A DNA stretch of 64,000 nucleotides from Chelativorans sp. AA-79 (GCF_029457495.1 NZ_CP120361.1:3612001-3676000), one strand, 5' to 3'. Positions 8,081 through 17,232 are shown, counted from the first letter of the stretch. Numbers and translations: made by a program. Notes: generated by a model not told the origin, from the letters alone.

Positions 8081-8622
8081 GCGGGCGCAGCCGCATTCCG
8101 CGCCACCACCTCCTCATAGGCCGCGTGCAACCTCTCGCGCACACCCGGCCCTGACCTGGGCTTCGCCGGGATGCCCAGATGTTCCTGGCGCAGCTCTTCC
8201 ATGAAGTCTTCCCAGAGCGCCGGCCCGCCCTCCTCCAGAAGCTGCGCGCGGATGGAAAGCGCCTCCGTGACTGGCAGCCACTTCCGACCCCAGGCGCCGA
8301 TCATCGCGAAGATGGGCAAGAGCTCGATGCCCTTCTCCGTCAGGCTGTAGATCGCCTTCTGCTTATGGCTCGGATCGTCCTCCTTGGAGATGACGCCTTC
8401 CGCAAGCAGGCGCTTCAGCCGGTCCGCCAGGATGTTGGAAGCGATCCCCTCTTCGTTCTGCGAGAGCAATTCGCGAAAATGACGGCGGTTCCCGAACATC
8501 ATGTCCCGCACGATGATCAGGGACCATTTGTCCCCCAGCACTTCGAGCGTGAGATTGATGGGACAGCCCGAACGGTGGGCGGCGGATTCCTGCCTGTCGG
8601 AAGCCAATTTCGCATTCTCCAA
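8077..8622 (-). CDS. HxlR-family transcriptional regulator
   Basis: 181-aa winged-helix regulator. The HxlR signature is visible: CPINLTLEVLGDKWSLIIVRDM at the N-terminus with the cysteine at residue 20, then FRELL, ILADRLKRL and the wing YSLTEKGIELLP. The C-terminal 60 residues are an extra helical region longer than the minimal domain. It is divergent from an NTF2-like gene, and the shared 147-bp gap holds TTGCAA-type inverted repeats, so it likely controls that operon and itself. HxlR proteins often sense quinones, aldehydes or other electrophiles. Confidence 0.88.
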   Translation of the reverse strand: MENAKLASDRQESAAHRSGCPINLTLEVLGDKWSLIIVRDMMFGNRRHFRELLSQNEEGIASNILADRLKRLLAEGVISKEDDPSHKQKAIYSLTEKGIELLPIFAMIGAWGRKWLPVTEALSIRAQLLEEGGPALWEDFMEELRQEHLGIPAKPRSGPGVRERLHAAYEEVVARNAAAPA

Positions 8623-8628
8623 AAAACC

Positions 8629-8671
8629 GGTTGCAAAACAGGATCGGTTTGACTAGTCTGCAACCAGTTGC
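8629..8671. promoter_or_regulatory. Candidate HxlR operators
   Basis: The HxlR/NTF2-like intergenic region holds the perfect inverted repeat GCAACCAGTTGC (8660-8671) and a further GGTTGCAAAA copy (8629-8638) about 30 bp away. The arrangement, directly upstream of the regulator start, suits an autoregulatory operator. Confidence 0.45.
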
Positions 8672-8769
8672 AAAATGCAATCGAGCGTGAGGGAAGTCAA
8701 GAGAAAGAGTGCGAGGGAAGGTTTTCCGACGCACGACCCCCCTTGCGAAATGACGGATAGGAGGATGCC

Positions 8770-9159
8770 ATGAAGGATCTGACGGACATCGCCCGCAGGA
8801 GTTATCAGGCTTACGTCGACAAGGACCGTGCAGCCATCGAGGCGGTGATCGCCGAGGACTTTCACTTCACAAGTCCGCTCGACAACCGCATCGACCGGCG
8901 GACCTATTTCGAGCGCTGCTGGCCGGGCAGCGAGACGATCTCCGATTTCCGCTTCGTCCGCCTCGTGGAGGACGGCAACAAGGTTTTCGTGACCTATGAA
9001 GGGACGGCGACTACAGGCCGGCGCTTCCGCAACACGGAAGTCCTGACCATGCGCGACGGCAAGATCGTCGAGGCGGAGGTCTATTTCGGCTGGAACGTTC
9101 CGCATGAAGCGCCCGCCGGCGGCTTCATCGACCAGCCCCGGAAGGGAGGGGACTCATGA
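8770..9159 (+). CDS. NTF2-like (SnoaL-type) protein
   Basis: 129-aa cone-shaped NTF2-like fold protein. It shows the family pattern of an N-terminal helix (RRSYQAYVDKDRAAIEAVI), then FHFTSPLD, ERCWPG and a terminal beta sheet including the KIVEAEVYFGW strand. Such proteins act as small isomerases, cyclases or binding proteins; no catalytic set can be assigned. ATG 8770 follows AGGAGGATGCC, a clear ribosome site. The stop overlaps the alpha/beta hydrolase start (ATGA), so the two are co-translated under HxlR-type control. Confidence 0.82.
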   Translation: MKDLTDIARRSYQAYVDKDRAAIEAVIAEDFHFTSPLDNRIDRRTYFERCWPGSETISDFRFVRLVEDGNKVFVTYEGTATTGRRFRNTEVLTMRDGKIVEAEVYFGWNVPHEAPAGGFIDQPRKGGDS

Positions 9160-10004
9160 GCTTCCGAACGATCCGCGCGGACGGTGTCGACTTTGCCACC
9201 GAGGCATTCGGCGATGCGTCCCACCCCCCGGTGGTTCTGATCATGGGCGGAATGGCATCCATGCTGTGGTGGCCTGAAGGATTCTGCCGGCGCCTGGCCG
9301 AGCACGGCCGCTTTGTCATTCGCTATGACCAGCGCGATAGCGGTCTCTCGACGAAATATCCGCCCGGCCAGCCGGGCTATGGCTACGGCGATGCGGTCGA
9401 TGACGTGTTCCGCGTGCTCGACGGCTACGGGATTTCCGCCGCCCATATCATCGGCTTTTCCCTCGGTGGCATGGTGGGCCAAGGGGCTGCGCTGAAGAAG
9501 CCGGAACGCGTGCGTTCCCTGACGGCGATCAGCACTTCGCCTCTCGGGGTAGACACCTCCCATCTCCCTGCGAGCGGAGAGGCCTGGCTGGAACACATGA
9601 ACCTGGAGGTGGACTGGTCGGACCGGGCAGACGCGGTCGCGTACCTGGTCGACGATGCGCGCCTGACTGCGGGCACGGCCCATCCTTTCGATGAAACCCG
9701 CACCAGAACCTTCATCGAACAGGACTTCGACCGCTCAGGCGGCTATCTCAGCGCCACCAATCACAGCATCCTCTTCGATGTCGGCGAGGCATGGCGGAAT
9801 CGGCTGCACGAGATGAAGCCGCCCCTTCTCGTCATTCACGGCACGGCCGATCCGGTATTCCCGCCGGAATACGGCGCGGCCCTGGCCGCTGAAGTCGATG
9901 GAGCCAGACTGGTCAGGATCGAGGGAGGCGGACACGAGCTGCACCCCGAAGACTGGGACCGGATCATCTCGGCGATCACCGAACACACAAGCAATACCAA
10001 CTGA
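9156..10004 (+). CDS. Alpha/beta-fold hydrolase
   Basis: 282-aa hydrolase. It shows the HG-equivalent loop MGGMASM, the RYDQRDSGLS strand, the nucleophile elbow GFSLGG (Ser near residue 107), a late acid in HGTADPVFP and the catalytic histidine in GGGHELHPE. This pattern is shared by aclacinomycin-methylesterase-like and non-heme peroxidase-like members. It is translationally coupled to the NTF2-like gene and followed 24 bp later by a reductase-like gene, forming a three-gene unit. Substrate unknown. Confidence 0.87.
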   Translation: MSFRTIRADGVDFATEAFGDASHPPVVLIMGGMASMLWWPEGFCRRLAEHGRFVIRYDQRDSGLSTKYPPGQPGYGYGDAVDDVFRVLDGYGISAAHIIGFSLGGMVGQGAALKKPERVRSLTAISTSPLGVDTSHLPASGEAWLEHMNLEVDWSDRADAVAYLVDDARLTAGTAHPFDETRTRTFIEQDFDRSGGYLSATNHSILFDVGEAWRNRLHEMKPPLLVIHGTADPVFPPEYGAALAAEVDGARLVRIEGGGHELHPEDWDRIISAITEHTSNTN

Positions 10005-10028
10005 CCAGAGGAAAGAAGGAGACAAGCG

Positions 10029-10580
10029 ATGAGACGATTGGTGGTTTGGAACTTGATGACGCTCGACGGCTATTTCGAGGGCAAGAGCCCGTGGGATCTC
10101 GCCTTTCACGAGGCTGTCTGGGGCGATGAACTGGCGGCTTTCTCGCTCGAGCAGGGCAAGGAGATCGGCACGCTGCTTTTCGGACGGCGCACCTATGAGG
10201 GCATGGCCGGCCACTGGAGCAAGGCGACCGGCCCGACTGCCGACATGATGAATTCGATCGAGAAGGCGGTGGCAACCCGCACGCTCGAAGAGGCGACGTG
10301 GAACAACACGCGGCTCTTGAAGGGTGAGGCTGCGGAGGCGGTCAGGGCGCTGAAGATGGAGGAAGGCAAGGACGTCTATGTAATGGGCAGCGCAGACCTG
10401 CTCGATACCCTCCTCAAGGCGGGGCTCGTTGACGAATACCGGATCTGCCTCGCGCCGGTGGTGCTGGGCGGGGGCAATCCGCTGTTCAAGCCGCAGGACC
10501 AACAGGTCAAGATGACCCTCATAGGCACGCGCCCGCTCAAGACCGGCGGGGTGGTGCTCACCTATACCGTGGGCGGGTGA
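10029..10580 (+). CDS. Dihydrofolate reductase-family (RibD C-terminal-like) protein
   Basis: 183-aa NAD(P)H-binding protein of the RibD C-terminal/dihydrofolate-reductase-like superfamily. Visible marks are the opening NLMTLDGYFEG, LLFGRRTYEGMAGHW and the nucleotide-binding VYVMGSADLLDTLL, followed by DEYRICLAPVVLGGG. Stand-alone members are widespread and mostly uncharacterised reductases, not true folate enzymes. GGAAAGAAGGAG precedes the start. Last gene of the HxlR-associated unit; a hairpin follows about 200 bp later. Confidence 0.85.
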   Translation: MRRLVVWNLMTLDGYFEGKSPWDLAFHEAVWGDELAAFSLEQGKEIGTLLFGRRTYEGMAGHWSKATGPTADMMNSIEKAVATRTLEEATWNNTRLLKGEAAEAVRALKMEEGKDVYVMGSADLLDTLLKAGLVDEYRICLAPVVLGGGNPLFKPQDQQVKMTLIGTRPLKTGGVVLTYTVGG

Positions 10581-10775
10581 CCGATGTGTTTGGGCGTTCG
10601 CGCCGCACAGGGCTCGTTGTGAGGAGGTCGCCAGCCAGATCCGACCCGAACGAAAGTGCGAAGGAGCCGGCGCATGGTGACTCCCTAGAAACGCCAAAGA
10701 CTTAGGTCGATTTCCGGACTCAAGCTGCAGGGCACGCGCAGCTCATTTCCCCCTTTCTTCCCAAATTTTTCCGAG

Positions 10776-10800
10776 GGGCGCTGTCGGACAGCGCCCTCTT
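10776..10800 (+). terminator. Intrinsic terminator-like hairpin
   Basis: GGGCGCTG (10776-10783), loop TCGGA, CAGCGCCC (10789-10796), followed by TCTTCTTCGTCTTT. The tail is pyrimidine-rich but interrupted, so efficiency is uncertain. It lies between the reductase-like gene and the small membrane protein gene. The rest of 10581-10853 shows no gene. Confidence 0.5.
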
Positions 10801-10954
10801 CTTCGTCTTTGCGGCAAGACGGGCGGCGGGCGCCCGGACGAAGGAGGGAATCGATGGGCACGGACCTCGTTGCCACGCACCGGAGGGGGCACCCCTTCGC
10901 AGCACAGGCGCCATTCTTCTGGGCTTCGTAACCACCGTCGGCCTGTCGGTCGGG

Positions 10955-11263
10955 ATGGACCAGATCCTCCATGCGGCCGGCGTCTTCCCCCCCTGGGGCG
11001 AAGGGATGAGCGACGGATTGTATCTGCTCGCCCTCGCCTATCGGGTGATCTTCGCCGTTCTCGGCTGCTATATCGCGGCGCGACTGGCCCCGGCTCGGCC
11101 GATGTTGCACGCCATGATCCTCGGCGCCATCGGTCTCGTGTTGAGCATCGTCGGCGCCGTCGCCATGTGGCATATGGGCTCGCAGTGGTATCCTGTCGCG
11201 CTGGTGCTGACTGCCCTGCCCAGCGCATGGCTGGGTGGCGTCTTTGCAGGGCAGAAACGATAG
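10955..11263 (+). CDS. Small integral membrane protein, N-terminus displaced by a frameshift
   Basis: 102 aa as read from ATG 10955, with three hydrophobic segments (about residues 22-43, 52-70 and 78-97). Function unknown. The reading frame continues coherently upstream without a start codon: residues RSTGAILLGFVTTVGLSVG form an additional membrane helix. A strong ribosome site (AAGGAGGG, 10841-10848) serves an ATG at 10854 in another frame. Restoring one base in the run near 10884-10894 would join them into a protein of about 136 aa starting at 10854. Either the gene is frameshifted here or one base is missing from the sequence. Confidence 0.65.
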   Translation: MDQILHAAGVFPPWGEGMSDGLYLLALAYRVIFAVLGCYIAARLAPARPMLHAMILGAIGLVLSIVGAVAMWHMGSQWYPVALVLTALPSAWLGGVFAGQKR

Positions 11264-11272
11264 GAGAGGATA

Positions 11273-11689
11273 ATGCGTTATATGATGCTGATGATCCCCA
11301 GCGGCTACGAGACTGCGGAGCCCGGCACTCTGCCGGAGGCCGAAGCCGTCGGGCCCATGATGCGCTACAACGAGGAACTGCAGAAGGCGGGCGTTCTCGT
11401 TGCGGCAGACGGCCTGCACCCGCCCTCCATGGGCGCGCGGGTTTCCTTCGCGAAGGGCTTTCCCGAGGTGACGGACGGCCCGTTCGCGGAGGTGAAAGAA
11501 GTGCTGGGCGGCTACTGGATCATCGATGTCGGCTCGCTCGAAGAAGCGATCGAATGGGCCAAGCGCTGCCCCGGCAGCCCGAACGAGACGATCGAGATCC
11601 GCAAGGTCATGGAGATGGAGGATTTCCCGGAGGACCTGCAAAAGGCGGTCACAGGTTTCGAGGAAATGCAGGCCAGGAAGGCGGAGTGA
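11273..11689 (+). CDS. YciI/DGPF-domain protein
   Basis: 138-aa single-domain protein of the YciI-like superfamily (DGPF subgroup). The opening MRYMMLM strand, the TDGPFAEVKE motif and the GGYWIIDVGS strand are all present. Some members are dehydrochlorinases or muconolactone-isomerase-like enzymes; DGPF proteins are often encoded near ECF sigma factors, but none is visible here. It starts 10 bp behind the membrane protein with a good AGGAGAGG ribosome site, so both are probably co-transcribed. Confidence 0.88.
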   Translation: MRYMMLMIPSGYETAEPGTLPEAEAVGPMMRYNEELQKAGVLVAADGLHPPSMGARVSFAKGFPEVTDGPFAEVKEVLGGYWIIDVGSLEEAIEWAKRCPGSPNETIEIRKVMEMEDFPEDLQKAVTGFEEMQARKAE

Positions 11690-11695
11690 GCCCTG

Positions 11696-12577
11696 CTATC
11701 CATGCTTGGCCTTGTGCTCCGGCTCGACATGGATGACGACGCTCGTTCCCGGTATCTCCCTTTTCAGGGCATGCTCGATGCGGTCGCAGATGTCGTGTGA
11801 GCGCTCGACCGTCATCTCCGACGGCACCACCAGATGGAACTCGATGAAGCGGGCGCGGCCCGCTTCCCGCGTCTTCAGGTCGTGGAACTCCAGCGCGCCG
11901 TCGCTGTTCTCGCCGATGATCCGCTCGATCTCGGTGAGATCCCTGGGATCGACGGCAACGTCCATCAGCCCCTGTACGGAGGAACTCAGCATCTTCCAGC
12001 CGTGCCAGATGATGTTGACGGCCACGACCACCGCCATCAGCGGGTCGAGCCACAGCCATCCGGTGGCGAGCGCCAGAAGAAGGCCGGCGATGACGCCGGC
12101 GGAGGTGACCACGTCCGCCCACAGGTGTCGCCCGTCCGCGACGAGCGCCGGCGAGCGGGCCTTCTGCCCCTCGCGGATCAGCACCATCGCCCAGAGGCCG
12201 TTGCCCACGGCGGCAACGGCATTGACGGCAAGGCCCGGGCCCGGCGCCGCGATCGTGTGCAGCGTGAAGAAGGCATAGGCCGCCTCGCGCAGGATGAGGA
12301 GCGCGGCAAGAACGATCAGCACGCCTTCCAGAACGGCTGAGAAATATTCCGCCTTGTGATGTCCGAAAGGATGGTTCTCGTCCGCCGGGATGTAGGAGAC
12401 GCGGATCGCATACCACGCCACCAGCGACGCCACGACATTGACGATGGACTCCATGGCGTCCGACAGCAGAGCCACGGACCCCGTCAGCCACCAGGCAAGG
12501 AATTTCAGCGCCAGGATGGCCGTGCCGACCAGGATGGTCCAGGTGGACAGCCGGCGGATTTTGGAAGTCTGCGGCAT
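11696..12577 (-). CDS. Cation diffusion facilitator family transporter
   Basis: 293-aa inner-membrane divalent-metal/proton antiporter of the CDF family. It has six membrane helices over the first about 200 residues with LLSDAMESIVN in helix 2 (Asp40), the cytoplasmic HPFGHHKAEYFSA loop, and HLWADVVTS in helix 5 providing the second pair of metal ligands. The C-terminal cytoplasmic domain (residues about 205-293) carries the ferredoxin-like metal-sensing fold with FIEFHLVV and HDICDRIE. The metal (Zn, Fe or Mn) cannot be read off. It converges with the YciI-like gene and lies downstream of trpE(G) in the same direction, 49 bp behind it. Confidence 0.9.
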   Translation of the reverse strand: MPQTSKIRRLSTWTILVGTAILALKFLAWWLTGSVALLSDAMESIVNVVASLVAWYAIRVSYIPADENHPFGHHKAEYFSAVLEGVLIVLAALLILREAAYAFFTLHTIAAPGPGLAVNAVAAVGNGLWAMVLIREGQKARSPALVADGRHLWADVVTSAGVIAGLLLALATGWLWLDPLMAVVVAVNIIWHGWKMLSSSVQGLMDVAVDPRDLTEIERIIGENSDGALEFHDLKTREAGRARFIEFHLVVPSEMTVERSHDICDRIEHALKREIPGTSVVIHVEPEHKAKHG

Positions 12578-12626
12578 ATCGGCTACGCGGCCGGCATTGC
12601 TTTGGAGTGAAAGGAAAGCGGCATGA

Positions 12627-14816
12627 TCACGCCGCCTTCACCTTGGCTTTCCGCGGCAGATGCGCCACCACGTTCTCGATCATGCGCATGCCGGCATTGT
12701 GGCCGAGCGTCATGATGGATTCGGGGTGGAACTGCACCGCCGCCACCGGCTCGCTCTCGTGCTCGATCGCCATCACCACGCCGTCCTCCGTCTCCGCCGT
12801 GACCACGAAAGGCTTCGGCAGCCGCACCGGGTCGGCAAAAATCGAGTGATAGCGCCCCACCGTCACCTCCTGCGGCAGGCCGGAGAAGACGAGGCTGTTG
12901 TGACCGGTGCGGATGCGCGATGGCTTGCCGTGCATCGGCTCGTGCAGGTGGCGCAACTCCCCGCCATAGGCTTGCACGAGCGCCTGAAGGCCCAGGCACA
13001 CGCCGAAGATCGGCAGGTCCCGCCCGCGCGCCTTTCTGATGGTCGCCGTGCAGTCGAAATCCTCCGGTGTGCCCGGCCCCGGCGAAAGCACCACGAGATC
13101 CGGCTTCACGCGCTCGAAGACGCTCTCGGCCACCGGCGTGCGCACGGTCGTCACCTCCGCACCCGTCTGCCGGAAATAATTGGCGAGCGTGTGAACGAAG
13201 GAATCCTCATGGTCGACCAGGAGGATCTTCACCCCCTCGCCCACGCGCGCTGTCTCTCTCGCTTCGTTTGCCATATTCGTCTTCCCAGCGTCGCGGATGG
13301 CCGAAAGCATCGCGGAAGCCTTGAGCTCCGTCTCGGCCTCCTCTTCCTCGCCATTGGAATCAAAGAGAAGCGTCGCCCCCGCGCGCACCTCGGCGATGCC
13401 GTCCTTGATGCGGATGGTGCGGAGCGTCAGGCCGGTGTTCATGTCGCCGTTGAAATGCACCATGCCGACCGCCCCCCCATACCAGTGTCGCGGGCTCTTC
13501 TCGTTCTCCTCGATGAAGCGCATGGCCCACAGTTTCGGCGCGCCTGTCACCGTCACGGCCCAGGCGTGGCTGAGGAAGGCATCATAAGCATCCATGCCCT
13601 CGCGCAGCCGGCCTTCGATGTGGTCCACCGTGTGGATCAGGCGCGAATACATCTCGATCTGCCGCCGGCCGATGACACGCACCGACCCCGGCTCGCACAC
13701 GCGGCTCTTGTCGTTGCGGTCGACGTCGGAGCACATGGTGAGCTCCGACTCGTCCTTCTTGGAGTTCAACAGCTTCAGGATCTGTTCCGAATCGGAGATC
13801 GCGTCGTCGCCGCGCTTGATGGTGCCGGAGATCGGGCAGGTCTCGACGCGCCGGCCGGAGACACGCACGAACATCTCCGGCGAGGCGCCGATGAGGTACT
13901 CGCGCTCGCCGAGATTGATGAAGAAGGAATAGGGCGAGGGATTGATCTGCTTGAGCCTGCGGCAGATGGCCGAGGGCGGGTTCTGGCACTGCTCGAAGAA
14001 CATCTGCCCCGGCACCACCTCGAAGAGGTCGCCGCGCCGGAAGCTCTCCTTGGCCTTCTCCACGAGCTTCGCATATTCGCCGGGCTCGTGGTCGCCGCGC
14101 GGCGGCACGTTCGCCGCCCTCCGGAACGGCTCCTCGCGTCCTTCGCGCGGCAGGCCTGCCGTGGAGAAATCCTCGCCCGCATAGTCGTAGCGGTCGTGCC
14201 ACGCCTTCGCCGTGTAGTGATCGACCACGAGGACCTCGTCGGGAAGATACAGCACGAGGTCGCGCTGGCTCCCCGGCCGATCGAGGCGGAGCTTCACCGG
14301 GTCGAACTGGAAGGCGAGATCGTAGCCGAAGGCGCCGTAGAGGCCGAGATTGCTGTCGTTTTCGGTGTGGAAGAGATTGGTGATGGCGCGAAGCACGGAG
14401 AAGACGGAGGGAACGCGGGACCGCTCCTCCTCCGCGAAGATCTCCGTCGGCTCGGAGATGTCGACCGTGAGCAGCCGCGCCTCCGTGACGGCCATGGTCA
14501 CCTCCGGCAGCGCCTCGACCACGCCGGCGATGGCCGGCAGCATCACTTCGCCGCGCTTGTTCAGCGCCTCGATCCGCATGGCGCGGCCGCGCGCCGAGAT
14601 CACCAGCGGCGGATCGACGATGGCCGTGTCCCAGCGCGTATAGCGGCCCGGATACTCGTAGTTGGAGGAGAAGACTGCGCCGCGACGGCTGTCGAGCGCG
14701 TCGATATAGGCGTCGATCGCGCCGCCATAAGGCACTTCACTGCGCGAACGGGTGATCGCGACCCCACCCGCCGTGACGAAGCGCTCGCTGCCGTCTTCCA
14801 AGACTTCCAAGCTCAT
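12627..14816 (-). CDS. trpE(G): Fused anthranilate synthase TrpE(G)
   Basis: Makes anthranilate from chorismate and glutamine, the first step of tryptophan synthesis. Both subunits are fused in one 729-aa chain as in Sinorhizobium, Brucella and Azospirillum. Residues about 1-500 are the chorismate-binding TrpE part (PYSFFINL tryptophan site, [16 protein letters not shown]). Residues about 530-729 are the TrpG glutaminase with nucleophile GVCLGLQA and the catalytic HPES. ATG 14816 follows CAGGAG and gives the start known for the family; the open frame reaches 14891 but that ATG lies inside the attenuator hairpin. Control is by the trpL attenuator upstream and by feedback inhibition. Confidence 0.97.
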   Translation of the reverse strand: MSLEVLEDGSERFVTAGGVAITRSRSEVPYGGAIDAYIDALDSRRGAVFSSNYEYPGRYTRWDTAIVDPPLVISARGRAMRIEALNKRGEVMLPAIAGVVEALPEVTMAVTEARLLTVDISEPTEIFAEEERSRVPSVFSVLRAITNLFHTENDSNLGLYGAFGYDLAFQFDPVKLRLDRPGSQRDLVLYLPDEVLVVDHYTAKAWHDRYDYAGEDFSTAGLPREGREEPFRRAANVPPRGDHEPGEYAKLVEKAKESFRRGDLFEVVPGQMFFEQCQNPPSAICRRLKQINPSPYSFFINLGEREYLIGASPEMFVRVSGRRVETCPISGTIKRGDDAISDSEQILKLLNSKKDESELTMCSDVDRNDKSRVCEPGSVRVIGRRQIEMYSRLIHTVDHIEGRLREGMDAYDAFLSHAWAVTVTGAPKLWAMRFIEENEKSPRHWYGGAVGMVHFNGDMNTGLTLRTIRIKDGIAEVRAGATLLFDSNGEEEEAETELKASAMLSAIRDAGKTNMANEARETARVGEGVKILLVDHEDSFVHTLANYFRQTGAEVTTVRTPVAESVFERVKPDLVVLSPGPGTPEDFDCTATIRKARGRDLPIFGVCLGLQALVQAYGGELRHLHEPMHGKPSRIRTGHNSLVFSGLPQEVTVGRYHSIFADPVRLPKPFVVTAETEDGVVMAIEHESEPVAAVQFHPESIMTLGHNAGMRMIENVVAHLPRKAKVKAA

Positions 14817-14852
14817 CTCCTGCTCCCGTTTCGCGGTGCCGCCGGGAAGCCC

Positions 14853-14891
14853 GAAAGTAGAAATGGCCGCCCGGTTTTCACCTGCGGCCAT
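14853..14891 (-). terminator. trp attenuator terminator
   Basis: The minus strand forms the 8-bp stem ATGGCCGC/GCGGCCAT (arms at 14884-14891 and 14863-14870), followed by TTCTACTTTC. The left arm GGCCGC can alternatively pair with GCGGCC directly after the trpL stop (antiterminator), and that segment can in turn pair with GGCCCGCT overlapping the end of trpL. These are the three exclusive structures of a classical trp attenuator. Confidence 0.85.
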
Positions 14892-14930
14892 CGTCGAAGT
14901 TCAAACGCTCATGCTGGCGCCGGCCGCTCG

Positions 14931-14975
14931 TTAGCGGGCCCACCACCAAAGCTTTGCGTTCTGAACCGTGCTCAT
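14931..14975 (-). CDS. trpL: Tryptophan leader peptide TrpL
   Basis: 14-aa leader peptide MSTVQNAKLWWWAR with three consecutive TGG codons, preceded by GGAAAGG at good spacing. Ribosome stalling at the Trp codons when charged tRNA-Trp is scarce allows read-through into trpE(G), 115 bp downstream. The peptide is nearly the same in kind as the rhizobial TrpL. In Sinorhizobium meliloti the terminated leader RNA (rnTrpL) and the free peptide (peTrpL) additionally act in trans on other mRNAs, so this small gene may have roles beyond attenuation. Confidence 0.93.
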   Translation of the reverse strand: MSTVQNAKLWWWAR

Positions 14976-15019
14976 GGCCTTTCCATAGCGGCGAACCGAT
15001 ATTCGCGCAACCGCTTTCC

Positions 15020-15766
15020 TCATTCTTCCGAGCGGGCCGTGCGTCTCCTCCGCAGGAACTGCAGCGCTGCCACGACGAGCCAGGCGAGGCTCGCCCAGGC
15101 CGCCCCCAGAGCCCAGCCGGCGGCGACGTCGCTCGGCCAGTGGACCCCGAGATAGACGCGGCTGATTCCCACGATCAGGGAAACGAAGACCGCCACGCCG
15201 GCCACATAGAGCCGCACCCTCAGATCGTCGAAGAAGCGGATGACCAGGGCGGCAAGCGTCAGATAGGCGACCGTGGTCACCAATGCGTGCCCGCTCGGGA
15301 AGCTCGCGGTGTGCACGATGTCGAGCTGCGGCACGAGATCGGGCCTCGGGCGGTCGTAGAACTGCTTCGACAGGCTCGAAACCAGCGCGCCCGAGCCGAC
15401 CGAAAGGAAGGCGTAGAGCGCCGGGCCGTAGCGCCGCGTGACGAGGAGCAGTCCCAAGACGGCGGCGAGCGTGAGGATGATCAGCGTATAGCCGCCGAGC
15501 GCGGTGACCTCCAGCGCCGCCTCCTCGAGCCAGGGCGGTCCGAGCGGATCATCGGGATCGGCCGGGTTGCGGAAGGCGAGGAAGAGCCACTCGTCCCAGG
15601 CCCTGACTTCGCCCTCGCCCATTTCGTCCGCGATCGAGAGGAAGGCGAAGAGCCCGAGGCCCATGATGCCGATCACCATTGCCGGCAGCACCGCTTCCGG
15701 CCACCGTTTCATGTCCTTGACGACGGTCGTCGCCGTCCCGATCATCTCGCCCGTGTCGAAGCGCAT
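15020..15766 (-). CDS. PAP2-family phosphatase, membrane-bound
   Basis: 248-aa lipid phosphatase-like integral membrane protein. The three catalytic blocks of the PAP2 superfamily are complete: KQFYDRPRP, PSGH and SRVYLGVHWPSDV, placed between membrane helices near the periplasmic face. Likely substrates are phosphatidic acid, phosphatidylglycerophosphate or undecaprenyl pyrophosphate; the sequence does not decide. I chose ATG 15766 because GGAGAT precedes it; the open frame extends to a TTG at 15814. It is divergent from the site-2 protease gene. Confidence 0.88.
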   Translation of the reverse strand: MRFDTGEMIGTATTVVKDMKRWPEAVLPAMVIGIMGLGLFAFLSIADEMGEGEVRAWDEWLFLAFRNPADPDDPLGPPWLEEAALEVTALGGYTLIILTLAAVLGLLLVTRRYGPALYAFLSVGSGALVSSLSKQFYDRPRPDLVPQLDIVHTASFPSGHALVTTVAYLTLAALVIRFFDDLRVRLYVAGVAVFVSLIVGISRVYLGVHWPSDVAAGWALGAAWASLAWLVVAALQFLRRRRTARSEE

Positions 15767-15864
15767 TTCATCTCCGTTGCCGCCGTTCGCTTGAAAATAG
15801 TTTCCCTGCACCAAATGTCCCTTAATATGTAATCCGCCATCAAACCGGCAGGGGGCGCGGCACC

Positions 15865-16992
15865 ATGACTTGGTCGTTCAATATCGGAAAATTCGGCGGC
15901 ACGGTGGTGCGCGTGCACGTCACGTTCCTGCTGCTCCTCGTCTGGATCTGGTTCATGCATTACCGCATCGGCGGGACGGCGGCGGCATGGGAAGGAGTAG
16001 CCTTCATCATCGCCGTCTTCGCCTGCGTCGTGCTGCATGAGTTCGGCCACGCGCTGGCTGCCCGCCGCTACGGCATCAGGACGCCCGACATCACGCTCCT
16101 GCCCATCGGCGGTCTGGCGCGGCTCGAACGCATGCCGGAGGAGCCCGGCCAGGAATTCGTGATCGCCGTGGCAGGCCCGCTGGTGAACGTCGTGATCGCC
16201 GCCGTCATCCTGATCGCGCTCGGCGGCACGGTCGGTGTGGAGCAGATGCTCCAGGTGGAGGACCCGCGTGTGAACTTCCTCGTGCGGCTCGCCGGCGTGA
16301 ACATCTTCCTCGTGCTCTTCAACATGATCCCCGCCTTCCCGATGGATGGCGGACGCGTTCTGCGCGCCATTCTCGCCACGCGCATGACCTGGGCGCGGGC
16401 GACCCAGATCGCTGCCAGTATCGGCCAGGGCCTCGCTTTCCTCTTCGGCTTCCTTGGCCTCCTCTACAACCCGCTTTTGATCTTCATCGCCATCTTCGTC
16501 TACCTCGCGGCCGCCGCAGAGGCGCAGAATGCGCAGATCCGCGACATCGCCAACAGCGTGCTGACGGGCGACGTGATGGTGACGGAATTCGCCTCCCTCG
16601 ACCGCTCCTCGACCATCGCAGAGGCGATCGACCGCCTGCTGGCGACCACGCAGAGCGAGTTCCCCGTGCTCGATGCCGATGGCCATCTCGCAGGCCTGCT
16701 GACGCGCAACGACATGATCGCGGCCTTGAAGGAGACCGGGCCCGATGCACCCGTGGTGAGCGTCATGCGCACCGACGTGCCGAGCGTCCACCGCCGCCAG
16801 AGCCTGACCGACGGCTTCAGGCTGATGCAGGAGAAGAGCGCGCCCGCCGTCGCCGTGGTGGACAGCGCCGGCAGGCTCGTGGGCCTGCTCACCCACGAGA
16901 CGATCGGCGAGATGATGATGCTGCGCGCGGCCATGCCGGAGGGCTTCCGCTTCGACCGCCTGCGGCAGACCCCCTTCGTGCGCCGTCCTTGA
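15865..16992 (+). CDS. Site-2 protease family (M50) metalloprotease with CBS pair
   Basis: 375-aa intramembrane zinc protease. Helix 2 carries HEFGH (residues about 59-63), the active-site zinc motif, and NMIPAFPMDGGR near residue 152 supplies the third ligand. Six hydrophobic segments cover residues 1-220. The C-terminal part (about 230-360) is a CBS-domain tandem (VMVTEFASLDRSS, VMRTDVPSVHRRQ), which in this subfamily is proposed to bind adenosine nucleotides and gate the protease. This resembles SpoIVFB/Rv-type peptidases rather than RseP, since no PDZ domain is present. The target is unknown. Confidence 0.9.
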   Translation: MTWSFNIGKFGGTVVRVHVTFLLLLVWIWFMHYRIGGTAAAWEGVAFIIAVFACVVLHEFGHALAARRYGIRTPDITLLPIGGLARLERMPEEPGQEFVIAVAGPLVNVVIAAVILIALGGTVGVEQMLQVEDPRVNFLVRLAGVNIFLVLFNMIPAFPMDGGRVLRAILATRMTWARATQIAASIGQGLAFLFGFLGLLYNPLLIFIAIFVYLAAAAEAQNAQIRDIANSVLTGDVMVTEFASLDRSSTIAEAIDRLLATTQSEFPVLDADGHLAGLLTRNDMIAALKETGPDAPVVSVMRTDVPSVHRRQSLTDGFRLMQEKSAPAVAVVDSAGRLVGLLTHETIGEMMMLRAAMPEGFRFDRLRQTPFVRRP

Positions 16993-17232
16993 CAAGGCGA
17001 GGCCTCTGGCCCAACTTTAATCCATGAGCATGACCAACCTTCGCCGATCCTTCTTGTTCAGGGTGTGTCCGATCGCCGGACACTGACCCCGGGTTCGGGC
17101 AGTGCGCCCCCGGACCACGGGGCGTGCGAAGGCTGTCTTTGATCGGCGGCGAAGACAGCGATTTCCAAGGCGCATCCAGCAAGAACAAGAATCAGGGCCG
17201 GGCGTTCGTTCCCCGGCGCAACGGGTGAACCT

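Noticed and set aside
12660..15155. Plus-strand open frame of about 830 codons
   Set aside because: Antisense shadow of trpE(G), rich in Arg/His/Asp without domain structure.
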